Part shown: positions 26,249 to 34,812 of the stretch, piece after piece
Numbering within the stretch: position 1 is the first letter of the stretch
How the letters are laid out: each line of letters begins with the position of its first letter
NCBI RefSeq assembly: GCF_016587355.1
Contig: NZ_BNJF01000006.1
Span: 186,001-250,000 of the forward strand
Source of the DNA: Ktedonospora formicarum
GTDB lineage: Bacteria; Chloroflexota; Ktedonobacteria; Ktedonobacterales; Ktedonobacteraceae
Direction: 5' to 3'
Length of the DNA: 64,000 bases
Program-made: the position numbers and the translations under genes
Notes under the pieces: generated by a model
Told to the model about the DNA's origin: nothing
The model's database searches: none
Seen by the model: the letters and a program-made list of their open reading frames with translations, nothing else

Positions 26249-27841
26249 TTACGTATTGTCTTGGGTCTCGGGCATTTCCTCTTGAGCTCGTAGCGAGGCA
26301 GGTACCTGGCGAGTGAGCTGATAACGGGGAAGGAAGAGCAGACCATCATCGGCCTCTAGCAGGGTATAGACCTGTTCGTCTACATTCAATAACGTAATGG
26401 TGGAACCATCAAGAGCACGATACTGGCAAGAGGGGTGACCCAGGCAAGCGTCGATAATCTCCATAAGCACAGCGCGGTCATCTGTGGAGATACTGCACAT
26501 TGCACCAATATCCAGGCTGGGGCTGGCGAAGAGCCTGGCAATGTGTTCTCGTTGTGCTTGTAGCCTGGTCTCATGTTGCATGACCAGTTCGCGAATAATG
26601 TTCCGATTATCAATAATTGGATCTTCCAGAGGCAAATTGCCACGATTGCTGCGATTGACCGGCTTCAAATGCACGGTTACCTCTGGTGCCTCCTGCCAGG
26701 GGCTGACTGACCATGTATCGGGTGTCGTCCCGGGAGTACCAACCAGGCTCTCTGGCAGATGGATCGGGGCATGGTTGGCAAAGGCGACGGAGAACAACTG
26801 TTGCGCCTCCTCGCCGTCCCTGGTCGTCAGCAGATGCCGGGCGAGGGTGTGAAGATGGGTGGCGTAGTTGGCGCTGGGCCGGGTGGCGGCTGCCAGCGTC
26901 GACGCGCGCCGAACAACTTTGTCCACTTCGGCCAGGGCATTGCGCCTGAAGGAGTCAGCATTTTTTCCTTCAGCGAACCAGTTGACCAGCGCTTCTACTT
27001 GATTTGCTGCTTCCTGTCGTAACTCCACGGGCGAGCGTCGGTTCTCGGCTGTGGGGGTTGGTGGCTCAAGGTATTGCGCGATAATAGAGATTAGATGCTT
27101 CTGCTTGTCTGTGGTGTCCCATGCTGCCAGTTGTTCGCGAATGCGACGGCTATACTGTGTCAAGGCCTGGGCAAAGCCATGAACATAGGCGACGACCGCC
27201 GACTTATATTGTTGAAACGCCTCCAGGTCCGTGTATGACTGTTGAGCTGCGTTGATCATATTTGCCAGATACTGTGCGGCCTCGCGCGCCATGGTGTTCC
27301 AGACCTCAAAGGCGCGTTGCCATTCTTCTGCCAGTTCGCGGCCCAGGGTCGGGCTCGCGTCGAGAGCAGTTGCCTGTAGCCCTTCATCGATAGTCTGCAG
27401 CGCTTGCCAGAGCCGTGGGAGATCGCCCTGACGGAGCGAGCCCTGGGCAGCGCTGGCGTGATTCTGCTCATCGAGAAAGGTCTCAATGGCGATTGCCTCC
27501 GGTGTTGCCTGATAGAGGAGCGCGGGCGAGAGGAAGCTGGCAATGGAAGAGGCGTGACTGGAGTCATAAATGGTTGTGACATTGCCCCATTCTTTTAATG
27601 CGAGCAAGTCATTCTGGCATTGTTCCAGGTTATAATTGGGATCAAACGCGACTCGTACAGCGTCACGAACCTCGTGTGCCGTGAGCTGGTAGCTATACAA
27701 CTCACGGTGATGTTGGAGGAAGGTTCGCATAATCACACGATACCAGCGAATACGATTGGAACTGACCAAATAGCTGAAGATCGGCAGTCGATCTGTGATT
27801 GAAAATGTGGTAGTGATAGATAAACTTTCAGATGTGTTCAC
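26249..27841 (-). CDS. jetA: Wadjet type III JetA (TIGR02677/DUF2397)
   Basis: 530 residues, first gene of the operon. The N-terminus (RLPIFSYLVSSNRIRWYRVI, then MRTFLQHHRELYSYQLTAHE) is the typical TIGR02677 opening, and the middle is helical with a winged-helix C-terminus. It is expected to act as the kleisin-like (MukF-type) subunit. The start is GTG at 27841 with GAGATAG upstream; no ATG is better placed. Together with the three following genes it forms a complete, uninterrupted defence operon. Confidence 0.92.
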   Translation of the reverse strand: MNTSESLSITTTFSITDRLPIFSYLVSSNRIRWYRVIMRTFLQHHRELYSYQLTAHEVRDAVRVAFDPNYNLEQCQNDLLALKEWGNVTTIYDSSHASSIASFLSPALLYQATPEAIAIETFLDEQNHASAAQGSLRQGDLPRLWQALQTIDEGLQATALDASPTLGRELAEEWQRAFEVWNTMAREAAQYLANMINAAQQSYTDLEAFQQYKSAVVAYVHGFAQALTQYSRRIREQLAAWDTTDKQKHLISIIAQYLEPPTPTAENRRSPVELRQEAANQVEALVNWFAEGKNADSFRRNALAEVDKVVRRASTLAAATRPSANYATHLHTLARHLLTTRDGEEAQQLFSVAFANHAPIHLPESLVGTPGTTPDTWSVSPWQEAPEVTVHLKPVNRSNRGNLPLEDPIIDNRNIIRELVMQHETRLQAQREHIARLFASPSLDIGAMCSISTDDRAVLMEIIDACLGHPSCQYRALDGSTITLLNVDEQVYTLLEADDGLLFLPRYQLTRQVPASLRAQEEMPETQDNT

Positions 27842-28000
27842 TGGCTAACTCTTCTATCTCCCCTTAATTCTGTTATCCCCATTTGCGTTATTCTATCATA
27901 GCTGTCTAGTACTACGGGATCTTCCATATCCTTCGTGCTCAGCAATTAAGCAGCGCTCAAAACGCGTTGGCGCAACAGTTCAAAGCCGCCTCGGCCATAC

Positions 28001-28036
28001 GTCAGATACCCCATGCATGAATGCAGGGGCTTGTCC
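28001..28036 (-). ncRNA. 3' end / putative omega-RNA tail of tnpB at 28 kb
   Basis: The segment just past the tnpB stop, together with the last ~70 bp of the gene, is conserved as DNA with the same place at 60.8 kb. Both have AGACGGCCTCTCGTCT (stem AGACG/CGTCT), TTAGGGACAAGCCCCT and the end GGGGTATCTGAC. This fits an omega-RNA scaffold overlapping the end of the gene. Confidence 0.5.
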
Positions 28037-29242
28037 CTAAGCCGAAGCTTGAGACGAGAGGCCGTCTGACGGCGACCCACTCAGGACAGATCTACCATCC
28101 TGAGCAAGACAAAATTTGTCTCGGATATTGTAGGCAGCATTGAGGTCTGCATGAAGCTGATACCCACAGGAGCGACAGTGAAAGACCGATTGAGAACGAC
28201 GGTTATTGCGGGCTTGGTACCCACACTGAGAACAGGTTTGCGAGGTATGACGAGGATCAATACGCTCAACTGGAATTCCTTGCTCTTGCGCTTTGTAGGC
28301 AATAAAGCTATACAACTGCGCAAAAGACCAGGAATGCAGTTTGCGTTGCCCTTCGCCTTTGCGATGACGAACACCTTCTCGAATATTGGTCAAGTTCTCA
28401 AGAACAATCGTTGCTCCGGGGGGAACATGTTGAACGATGCGTTTGGAAAGCACATGGTCACAGTCCCGGTGGAAAAGCATCTGCTTACGAGACATCTTTT
28501 TGAGATGTCGTTTGGCAGACTTGGATCCTTTGGACTGCAATTTGCGACGGAGGCGAAAACGGCGGCGGTCAATCTCTTTCCAGTGGCGGGAGCCAAGAAA
28601 GCGACGTTGCGAGGTCACGGCGGGGCGATTCAATCCCAAATCGATACCAACAACCGTCTCATTCTGCGGTACTGTTGGCTCAGGGACCTCAACAACCACG
28701 TGCAACCACCACTTCCCATTGTGGGAGAGAAGGTCCGCGGTGGCAACCTTGCATCCTCGGTACTGCTCACTGAAATGAGGGACGGTAAAGGGGATACTCA
28801 TTTTGCCTTGAGTGGTGGAGACACGAATGGTCTGTGTTGCCCAATTGAGGGAATAGGTGTGAATATTATAGCGCACTGCGCACTGCTCAGAGCGAGGGCA
28901 GCGAACAGGCTTAAAAACTGGGATTGGTTTGCCTTGTTTCTCTGCTCTCGCAACTTTCTTAGGATAGGCAGCTTCTTTCTTGGCTTTCCAGGTAAAGGCG
29001 CTGCGAAGCGTTTCCGTCGCTTTCACACGAGCCTGGATAAGCAAGTCACTCACTAGACCAGAACACAAGGCTTTCGTTTCGTAGTAGGTGGCATGATGAA
29101 GTTTCACCCCGTTCTTCTCGCCGTGTTGCCATCCAGAGGCACACACGTGATTGTAGGCAACGGTAAATTGCGCCAACGTCTCATGCAAGGCTTGTGCTTG
29201 TTCCATATTCGGTTGAAGTTGAATCCGTACGGTCCTATCCAT
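28037..29242 (-). CDS. tnpB: TnpB, IS605-like subfamily 2
   Basis: 401 residues from MDRTVRIQLQP; the frame extends further upstream but this ATG aligns with the start of the 61-kb homologue. RuvC motifs: Asp in VVGIDLGLNRPAVTSQRRFL, Glu in TIVLENLTNIREGVRHRKGE, Asp in HADLNAAYNIRDK. The zinc ribbon is CSQCGYQ...CRSCGYQ. All catalytic residues are present. No tnpA is adjacent. A TTGACA lies upstream in the left end. It differs strongly from the 9/12/52/58-kb group. Confidence 0.92.
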   Translation of the reverse strand: MDRTVRIQLQPNMEQAQALHETLAQFTVAYNHVCASGWQHGEKNGVKLHHATYYETKALCSGLVSDLLIQARVKATETLRSAFTWKAKKEAAYPKKVARAEKQGKPIPVFKPVRCPRSEQCAVRYNIHTYSLNWATQTIRVSTTQGKMSIPFTVPHFSEQYRGCKVATADLLSHNGKWWLHVVVEVPEPTVPQNETVVGIDLGLNRPAVTSQRRFLGSRHWKEIDRRRFRLRRKLQSKGSKSAKRHLKKMSRKQMLFHRDCDHVLSKRIVQHVPPGATIVLENLTNIREGVRHRKGEGQRKLHSWSFAQLYSFIAYKAQEQGIPVERIDPRHTSQTCSQCGYQARNNRRSQSVFHCRSCGYQLHADLNAAYNIRDKFCLAQDGRSVLSGSPSDGLSSQASA

Positions 29243-29466
29243 ACACAAAGTGTACCATATATGTGTAGTTTGTGTCAAATAGCAAAATGCGAGAAAAGAA
29301 GAAAGGCGTGCACCATGCTCCTCCCCATGTCTCAAGCCAGGGGTCCCCGCATGGCGCAATTTTTGATGGGATGGAGCGTTTGATGAATTTCAGCCGATTC
29401 ACCTGGCCTTCGACAGGGCCATTTAAACGAACTGCCAACTACACCTAATAACACGAATGGTGAACA

Positions 29467-29850
29467 TTGCTTTACCGTTACCCATCCCTTCCATCCCCTC
29501 TGTGGCCACAGTTTTCCCCGCTCTCGCAGAGTCTAGCTTGGGGAGAGGAACGCGTCTTCTTTGCTGATCCGCAGACCCAACAGGTCCGGTCGCTGCCCCT
29601 AGCCTGGACCAGTCTCGCCCCTCTTGATCCCTTTCTAGTTGTTGCAGCTGGCAAAACAGTGCTTTATTTTGAAGACATAGGATCTCTTAACCAGATGCTC
29701 AAAGCACTTCCGGCTCAGCAGAAGGAGGATCAGTAAGATGATGCAGCAGGTCTCCGCTCACCACCTTCGCCGTCTGGCATGTCTGTATATGCGGCAAAGT
29801 ACGCTCCAACAAGTCCTTGAGAATACCGGAAAGTACTTCCCGACAGTATG
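29467..29850 (+). pseudogene. Remnants of a DUF5372-like gene and a large serine recombinase
   Basis: Two short coding remnants. The first, in two frames, gives FTVTHPFHPLCGHSFP and then LAWGEERVFFADPQ, a small protein commonly found just upstream of large serine recombinases. The second (from 29738) gives HHLRRLACLYMRQSTLQQVL, the recombinase N-terminus with the catalytic Ser in MRQST. It is cut after EN, where redoxin-like sequence begins. Confidence 0.6.
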
Positions 29851-30200
29851 CACTCCGCGAACGTGCGCTGGGCGGCCAGGGACCTGCGGGTCTCCTGTCC
29901 GATCGCCATCGATAACGATTATGTGATCTGGCGCGCTTTCCATAACCACTATTGGCCAGCCCTCTATTTCGTTGATGCGCAGGGCCGTATTCGACATCAT
30001 CACTTCGGGGAGGGCACCTACAAGCAGTCGGAAATAATTCATCAACACTTGCTGGTCGAGGCTGGCATCGGCGGTATCGGTGATGAACTGGTTTCGGTCG
30101 ATGCCCGGGAGCTGAAGCAGACGCTATTTGGGGCGACTTGAGGTCTCCAGAAAACTATCTCGGGAATGCACACACTGAGCACTTTGCGTCACCCAGTAGG
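29848..30200 (+). pseudogene. Redoxin (thioredoxin-family) gene, left part, interrupted
   Basis: Reads IAIDNDYVIWRAFHNHYWPA and LYFVDAQGRIRHHHFGEGTY, the C-terminal half of a TlpA/DipZ-type redoxin; the CxxC half is missing. A one-base deletion after GGGGCGA shifts the frame, which then continues LRSPENYLGNAHTEHFASPS up to the solo element at 30201. Homologues have this RSPE.YLG...FASP linker before a C-terminal carbohydrate-binding-like domain. Confidence 0.8.
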
Positions 30201-30259
30201 GTTAAAACAAGTTTCTTGAAGAGTGGACAAATAGTTCTTTCTGTTGACATCTGTTGCTC

Positions 30260-30288
30260 TTGCATTCGTATCTCGTTTCTGCGAGAAT
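30260..30288 (+). promoter_or_regulatory. Promoter inside solo element 2
   Basis: TTGCAT (30260-30265), 17-bp spacer, GAGAAT (30283-30288). The -10 is weaker than in elements 1 and 3, but the spacing is identical. Confidence 0.5.
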
Positions 30289-30295
30289 TCCTCCT

Positions 30296-30431
30296 TGTAC
30301 GGTGAGTTACACCGGAATGTACGCCTGTGGAGATCCTGTAAGACCTGGTCTATCCAGGCACGTTGTTCGTTGAAGCAGGAACCGAACGCCAGATAGGGCT
30401 TGTCCCTATTTGGGTAAGTTTCGGATAACGG
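30296..30431 (+). ncRNA. Putative solo omega-RNA 2 (guide starts at 30432)
   Basis: Same scaffold as element 1. The right-end hairpin is AGATAGGG-CTTGT-CCCTATTT, with a compensatory change relative to element 1 (TATGG/CCATA becomes TAGGG/CCCTA), which supports a real stem. The guide would match the redoxin gene (CAGTCCTGGGTACG...). Confidence 0.6.
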
Positions 30432-30736
30432 CAGTCCTGGGTACGCGTCGCGTCTATGCTGCCTCCGCGCGCTTGAGGCTCAATCATTGGGTGCTTTCAG
30501 GTAATTGGACAGTGGAGAGAGAGGCCATTGTGCTCAACACGGCCAATGGGCGTATCGCGTCCCGCTTTCATGCCCGCGATGTCCATCTCGTCATGGGGCC
30601 GCCAGCGCGAGGAACGTCCGTGCGCTTTCGCGTGTTCCTCGATGAACAGGCACTGGGGGCGGCTCATGGCATTGACGTTGACGAGCAGGGCAACGGCACG
30701 GTGACCGAACCTCAATACTCTTTATGCCGCGAATAG
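30432..30736 (+). pseudogene. Redoxin gene, right part
   Basis: Continues RRVYAASARLRLNHWVLSGN, RIASRFHARDVHLVMGPPAR and AAHGIDVDEQGNGTVTEP, the C-terminal domain typical of long DipZ-like redoxins. The last dozen residues lose similarity where the left end of the next tnpB element starts. Confidence 0.8.
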
Positions 30737-30808
30737 AGATTGCGACTGTTTCCCAAAAAGTGGGAAGAAGTGATCAACTGTAGGCAAGACGCCACGCTTT
30801 CGGGCTTC

Positions 30809-30837
30809 TTGACAGATAAGAACATTTGCCCTATACT
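30809..30837 (+). promoter_or_regulatory. Promoter of tnpB at 30.9 kb
   Basis: TTGACA (30809-30814), 17-bp spacer, TATACT (30832-30837), inside the conserved left end. The inverted copy at 34.6 kb has the same promoter. Confidence 0.75.
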
Positions 30838-30873
30838 CAGGCAAATATGAGGCAAGGGAAAGAGCAGAACCAC

Positions 30874-32037
30874 ATGATTCGCGCCCATAAGATCAGACTC
30901 CATCCCACACCTGAGCAATCCGAGTATTTTGCAAAAGCCGCAGGAACCAGCCGATTTGTGTGGAACTGGGCACTTGCTGAGTGGAATCGGCAGCATGAAG
31001 CCGGTGAAAAACCGACCGCCTTGAAACTCAAGAAGCAATTTAACGCGATTCGACGGATGCACTTCCCCTGGACATGGCAGGTGACGAAGAATGCCTCAGA
31101 TCAGCCCTTTCTTGATCTAGGAAAAGCTTTCACCGCGTTTTTTGAAGGGAAAGCCAAACACCCCACGTTCAAGAGCAAGAAACAAAGCAAACCCTCCTTT
31201 TACCTTGCCAACGATCAATTGGAGGTGGGGGATCATCGCATATGGATCCCCAAGCTCGGATGGGTCAATCTGGCTGAGAATCTACGCTTTGAGGGCAAGG
31301 TCACAGGTGCACGTCTCACTCGTCAGGCAGAGTGGTGGTTTGTGTCCCTGCAGGTCGAGATCCCTGATCCCATCGCGGTGAAGAAACCAGCTGCCGTCGG
31401 GATTGATGTGGGCTTGAACCGCCTGGCAACCTTGAGTACAGGAGAGCACGTCGAAAACCAAGCCTTCCTCAAAACTGCACTCAAGAAGCTGCGTCAAGCC
31501 AACAAACGGTTGCACCGCCGGAAATTGGGATCAAAGAATCGAGAGAAAGCGCGCCGAAAGGTTGCCCGTCTGCATTATCGCATCAGCTGCCTGCGCCAGG
31601 ACGTCCTGCAGAAGCTCACGACGAGGCTGACGGATAGTTACGGGATCATCGGTGTGGAAGATCTGCACCTCAAGGGACTGCTCAAGAATCGCCGTCTCGC
31701 TCGTTCGTTTGCCGATGCTTCGCTGGGCACCCTCAGGCGTCTGCTCGAGGCAAAAGCGGCGCAACGTGGGGGAGAGGTGATCAAGGTGGACCGTTTCTTT
31801 CCTTCCAGTAAGACCTGTCATTGTTGTGGTTGGACGTGGAAAGGGATGACGCTCAAGGATCGCCTCTTTGTGTGTCAGAATCCCGCTTGCCCATATGAGC
31901 AGTTTGGGCAGGATCGAGATCACAACGCAAGTCAAAATGTGTTACAGGAAGCCCTTCGCTTGATCGGGTGTATTGATCAAGCCGTCTCCGGTACTGGCTC
32001 GGACGAAGACGCAAACTTGCCTGCGGACGCGGGGTAA
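30874..32037 (+). CDS. tnpB: TnpB, subfamily 3
   Basis: 387 residues from MIRAHKIRLHPTPEQ (start aligned with the 34.5-kb copy). RuvC motifs: Asp in VGIDVGLNRLATLSTGEHVE, Glu in IIGVEDLHLKGLLKNRRLAR, Asp in GQDRDHNASQN. The zinc ribbon is CHCCGW...CQNPAC. It appears intact. The element spans roughly 30.75-32.13 kb: the left end is shared with the 34.6-kb copy, and the right end has a less conserved GCGGGGTAAGACC block. Confidence 0.92.
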   Translation: MIRAHKIRLHPTPEQSEYFAKAAGTSRFVWNWALAEWNRQHEAGEKPTALKLKKQFNAIRRMHFPWTWQVTKNASDQPFLDLGKAFTAFFEGKAKHPTFKSKKQSKPSFYLANDQLEVGDHRIWIPKLGWVNLAENLRFEGKVTGARLTRQAEWWFVSLQVEIPDPIAVKKPAAVGIDVGLNRLATLSTGEHVENQAFLKTALKKLRQANKRLHRRKLGSKNREKARRKVARLHYRISCLRQDVLQKLTTRLTDSYGIIGVEDLHLKGLLKNRRLARSFADASLGTLRRLLEAKAAQRGGEVIKVDRFFPSSKTCHCCGWTWKGMTLKDRLFVCQNPACPYEQFGQDRDHNASQNVLQEALRLIGCIDQAVSGTGSDEDANLPADAG

Positions 32038-32210
32038 GACCAGAGGGCTTTGTCCCGAAGGCACCTGCGAATGAAACAGGAACAACGAAATTCGGTGTGA
32101 ACGTATGTTCGCATGCATTCGCATAGGAAAATCGGAGCAGTACTCTCGTTCTGCTATAGCAGAACGAACGACCACCGCTACGGCTACATGGTATTTGTTT
32201 CACTTGCGGC

Positions 32211-32239
32211 TTGACATTCCACAAAGTGCACCATATAAT
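32211..32239 (+). promoter_or_regulatory. Promoter of deoR-type gene
   Basis: Consensus TTGACA (32211-32216), 17-bp spacer, TATAAT (32234-32239). The ATG at 32275 has a TAAGGAG site. Confidence 0.8.
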
Positions 32240-32274
32240 GGCGGCACCACTGCTGATCCATCATAAGGAGCGCT

Positions 32275-33063
32275 ATGTCTAATCCGGCAAAACGAGCGGA
32301 ATTTATTTTACAAGAACTTCTCCTTCATGGACGTGTGGGTGCCGAACAGTTAAGTCAGCAGCTCCAGGTTAACACCTCCACCATACGTCGTGACCTGGAA
32401 CGCCTGGAACAACAGAACTTGCTGCGGCGGGTGCATGGGGGCGCTTTGCCTGTCGATATGCCTGCATATAGCGCCTACGCCTACGATCTGACCTTTCAGG
32501 AAAATATGAACAAGCAGATCGAGGAGAAGGCCCAGATTGCCCGCGTCGCTCTCGGCCTAATCCAACCAGGCGACTCCATAGCCCTCACTCCAGGTACCAC
32601 TACCACCCACCTCGCGCGCGCCATTCGCCATGTCCAGATTCGGCCCCTGACTGTTGTGACAAACGCTGTCAATATTGCTATGGAATTGAATGGACTCAAG
32701 GATATTACTCTCACATTGACTGGAGGTTTGTTGTTACCAGACTTCTTCGCGCTTGTGGGTCCGCTAGCCGAAGAGAGCCTCAATCAGATGTATGTGGGCA
32801 AAGCCTTTGTTGGCGTAACGGGGGTAAGCCCTGAACATGGATTGACAGGCCCGAACCAATTAGAAGCGCTGACACATCGGCGGACCATCCAACGCGCACT
32901 CCAAACTATCGTGCTGGCGGACCACACGAAGCTCGGTCGAGTCGCTCTGCACGCCATCGCCCCCTCTACCGCGATGCATACCCTTGTGACTGATCGCGAG
33001 GCCCCTACCGACCTACTCGCATGGTTCAAAGAACTCGGAGTCAAAATACATCAACCGGAATGA
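32275..33063 (+). CDS. DeoR/GlpR-family transcriptional repressor
   Basis: 262 residues. The N-terminal winged helix is VGAEQLSQQLQVNTSTIRRD followed by LERLEQQNLLRRVHGGAL, the DeoR signature. The C-terminal DeoRC sugar-phosphate sensor has SIALTPGTTTTHLARAIRH and LTLTGGLLLPDFFALVGPLA. Members usually respond to sugar phosphates. It lies upstream of the galactose operon on the same strand, from which a tnpB insertion separates it, so it is a candidate regulator of the gal genes. It is boxed in by two inverted tnpB copies. Confidence 0.92.
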   Translation: MSNPAKRAEFILQELLLHGRVGAEQLSQQLQVNTSTIRRDLERLEQQNLLRRVHGGALPVDMPAYSAYAYDLTFQENMNKQIEEKAQIARVALGLIQPGDSIALTPGTTTTHLARAIRHVQIRPLTVVTNAVNIAMELNGLKDITLTLTGGLLLPDFFALVGPLAEESLNQMYVGKAFVGVTGVSPEHGLTGPNQLEALTHRRTIQRALQTIVLADHTKLGRVALHAIAPSTAMHTLVTDREAPTDLLAWFKELGVKIHQPE

Positions 33064-33114
33064 ATTGAGTCGCGGCTAGCTCACTTTCAGAATCAAACCT
33101 ATCAAGATTTACCT

Positions 33115-33285
33115 ATGGAAAAGACAGATGCCGCGCTGGTCATTACCGATGTTCATGTCCACATATTTTCACCCAGGAACCTAGTATATCAAGGCGAGCA
33201 ACTTCTGGAGAAAATAGGTCACCTTCAGGAGAAGGCCCACCAAACTTACGAAGCCGCCAGGATACGGATCTTCTGCTCCAATTAA
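33115..33285 (+). pseudogene. 57-codon truncated gene after deoR
   Basis: An ATG-initiated frame reading LVITDVHVHIFSPRNLVYQG, ending where the right end of the inverted tnpB copy begins (about 33.28 kb). It looks like the N-terminus of a larger enzyme cut off by that element. The family is not recognisable from this much sequence. Confidence 0.4.
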
Positions 33286-33378
33286 TGTGGGAAAACGTCT
33301 GCAAGCATCGCCTTCCTCCATCTTTTGTTGTTGCTGCTTCCTCCGTAGGTGCCTCAAGACCAGCTGGTCTTTTTGGTC

Positions 33379-34542
33379 TTACCCCGCGTCCACAGCCAAG
33401 TTTGCGTCTTCGTCCGAGCCAGTACCGGAGACGGCTTGATCAACGAGCCCGATCAAGCGAAGGGCTTCTTGCAAGACATTGTGTCCAGCATTGTGATCGC
33501 GATCCTGGGGAACATGAACATACGAGCAGGAGGGATTCTGACACACAAAGATGCGATCCTTGAGGCTCATCTCATCCCAGGTCCATCCACAGCCGTGGCA
33601 GGTCTTACTGGAAGGAAAGAAACGGTCGACCTTGATCACCTGTCCACCTTGTTGAGTGGCTTTGGCTTCCAGCAGACGCACGAGCGTGCCTAGCGAAGCG
33701 TCGGAGAACGCGCGAGCCAGGCGTCGGTTTTTGAGCAATCCCTTGAGGTGCAGGTTCTCCACCCCGATGATTCCATAACTCTCCGTCAGCCTGGTTGTGA
33801 GCTTCTGAAGGCCATCCTGGCGCAAGCATACGATCTGGTCGTGCAGGCGTGCCACCTTTCTGCGCGCTTTGTCCCGATTCGCGCGATCCCATCTTCCGGC
33901 GATGGAGGCGTTTGTTGGCTTGGCGCAGCTTCCCCAGCGCGGTTGTGAGAAAGGCTTGGTTCTCGACGTGCTCTCCCGTACTCAAGGCTGCCAGGCGGTT
34001 GAGTCCAACATCGATGCCCACCGCTGCCGCTTTCTCCATCGGGTTCGTGTCCGGAAGTTCGACCTGGATGGAAACAAACCACCACTCGGCGGTTCTGGTG
34101 ATGCGTACCCCGAGGACTTTTCCCTGAAAGCGCAGATTCTCGGCCATATTGACCCAGCCGAGCTTTGGCACCCAGAGGCGATGATCTCTGATCTTGCATT
34201 GGTCGTTGGCAAGATAGAAGCTCGGCTTGCTGCGTTTCTTGCTCTTGAACTTCGGGCGGTAAGCCTTCCCCTCGAAGAACGCCGTAAAGGCTTTGCCCAC
34301 ATCAAGAAAGGGCTGGTCAGAGGCGTTCTTGGTCACATCCCACGTCCAGGGGAAGGATGCTCGTCGGATCGCGTTGAATTGCTTCTTGAGCTTGAGGGCA
34401 GTTGGTTGCTCCTGGGCTTCGTACTGCCGATTCCACTCAGCCAGCGCCCAATTCCACACGAAGCGAGCCACCCTGCGGCGCGTGCAAGGGCGTTGGCCTG
34501 TTCTGAGGTGGGATGCAGTCTGATCTTATGGGCGCGAATCAT
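33379..34542 (-). pseudogene. tnpB: tnpB, subfamily 3, two frameshifts
   Basis: A close relative of the 30.9-kb gene in inverted orientation. From MIRAHKIRLHPTSEQ at 34542 the frame shifts near 34475 (before ASFVWNWALAEWN-like sequence) and again near 33880 (after LHRRKMGSR). It then continues with VENLHLKGLLKNRRLARAFS, CHGCGW and PQDRDHNAGHN. All motifs remain but it cannot be translated in one frame. Confidence 0.87.
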
Positions 34543-34578
34543 GCGGTTCTGCTCTTTCTCTTGCCTGTTGGTTTCATT

Positions 34579-34607
34579 ATTGTAGAGCAAGTGTTCTCAT
34601 CTGTCAA
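34579..34607 (-). promoter_or_regulatory. Promoter of the inverted subfamily-3 tnpB
   Basis: On the minus strand TTGACA (34607-34602), 17-bp spacer, TACAAT (34584-34579). Confidence 0.65.
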
Positions 34608-34728
34608 GCAGCCCGAAAGCGTGGCGCCTTGCACATGATTGATCCCTTTTTCCTACTTTTCGGTAACAGTTGCATTCTCTTTCATCTATTCAAGGCTGTT
34701 AGGGCAATTTTGCGTGATAATATTGCTC

Positions 34729-34766
34729 ATTCGCGCATTGATTCTGCGCGAATTGTGCATTATACT
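34729..34766 (+). promoter_or_regulatory. galE promoter with overlapping inverted-repeat operator
   Basis: -35 TTGATT (34738-34743), 17-bp spacer, -10 TATACT (34761-34766). A perfect 8-bp inverted repeat ATTCGCGC/GCGCGAAT (34729-34736 and 34746-34753, 9-bp gap) straddles the -35, well placed for a repressor such as one of the DeoR proteins nearby. Confidence 0.65.
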
Positions 34767-34812
34767 TAGTGCAGAAGCTATCTGATAAGCGACAGAAAGG
34801 ATGAAGCAGCAG

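Larger units (their letters stand above)
30201..30431 (+). mobile_element. Solo omega-RNA element 2 (231 bp) in a redoxin gene
   Basis: Same 231-bp structure as elements 1 and 3, inserted after AGTAGGG. Removing it rejoins AGT AGG GCA GTC CTG GGT, restoring the redoxin frame ASPSR-AVLGT. This gives an exact insertion site with a GG shared by both ends. Confidence 0.9.

Noticed and set aside
28151..29056. 301-codon plus-strand frame opposite tnpB at 28 kb, and its counterpart at 61113-61964
   Set aside because: Both lie antisense to the conserved tnpB coding sequence; the same shadow at two homologous loci reflects the shared tnpB codons.
30750..34640. Composite transposon formed by the inverted subfamily-3 copies
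   Set aside because: TnpB does not transpose DNA and no transposase is encoded between or in the copies, so a mobile composite is unsupported.
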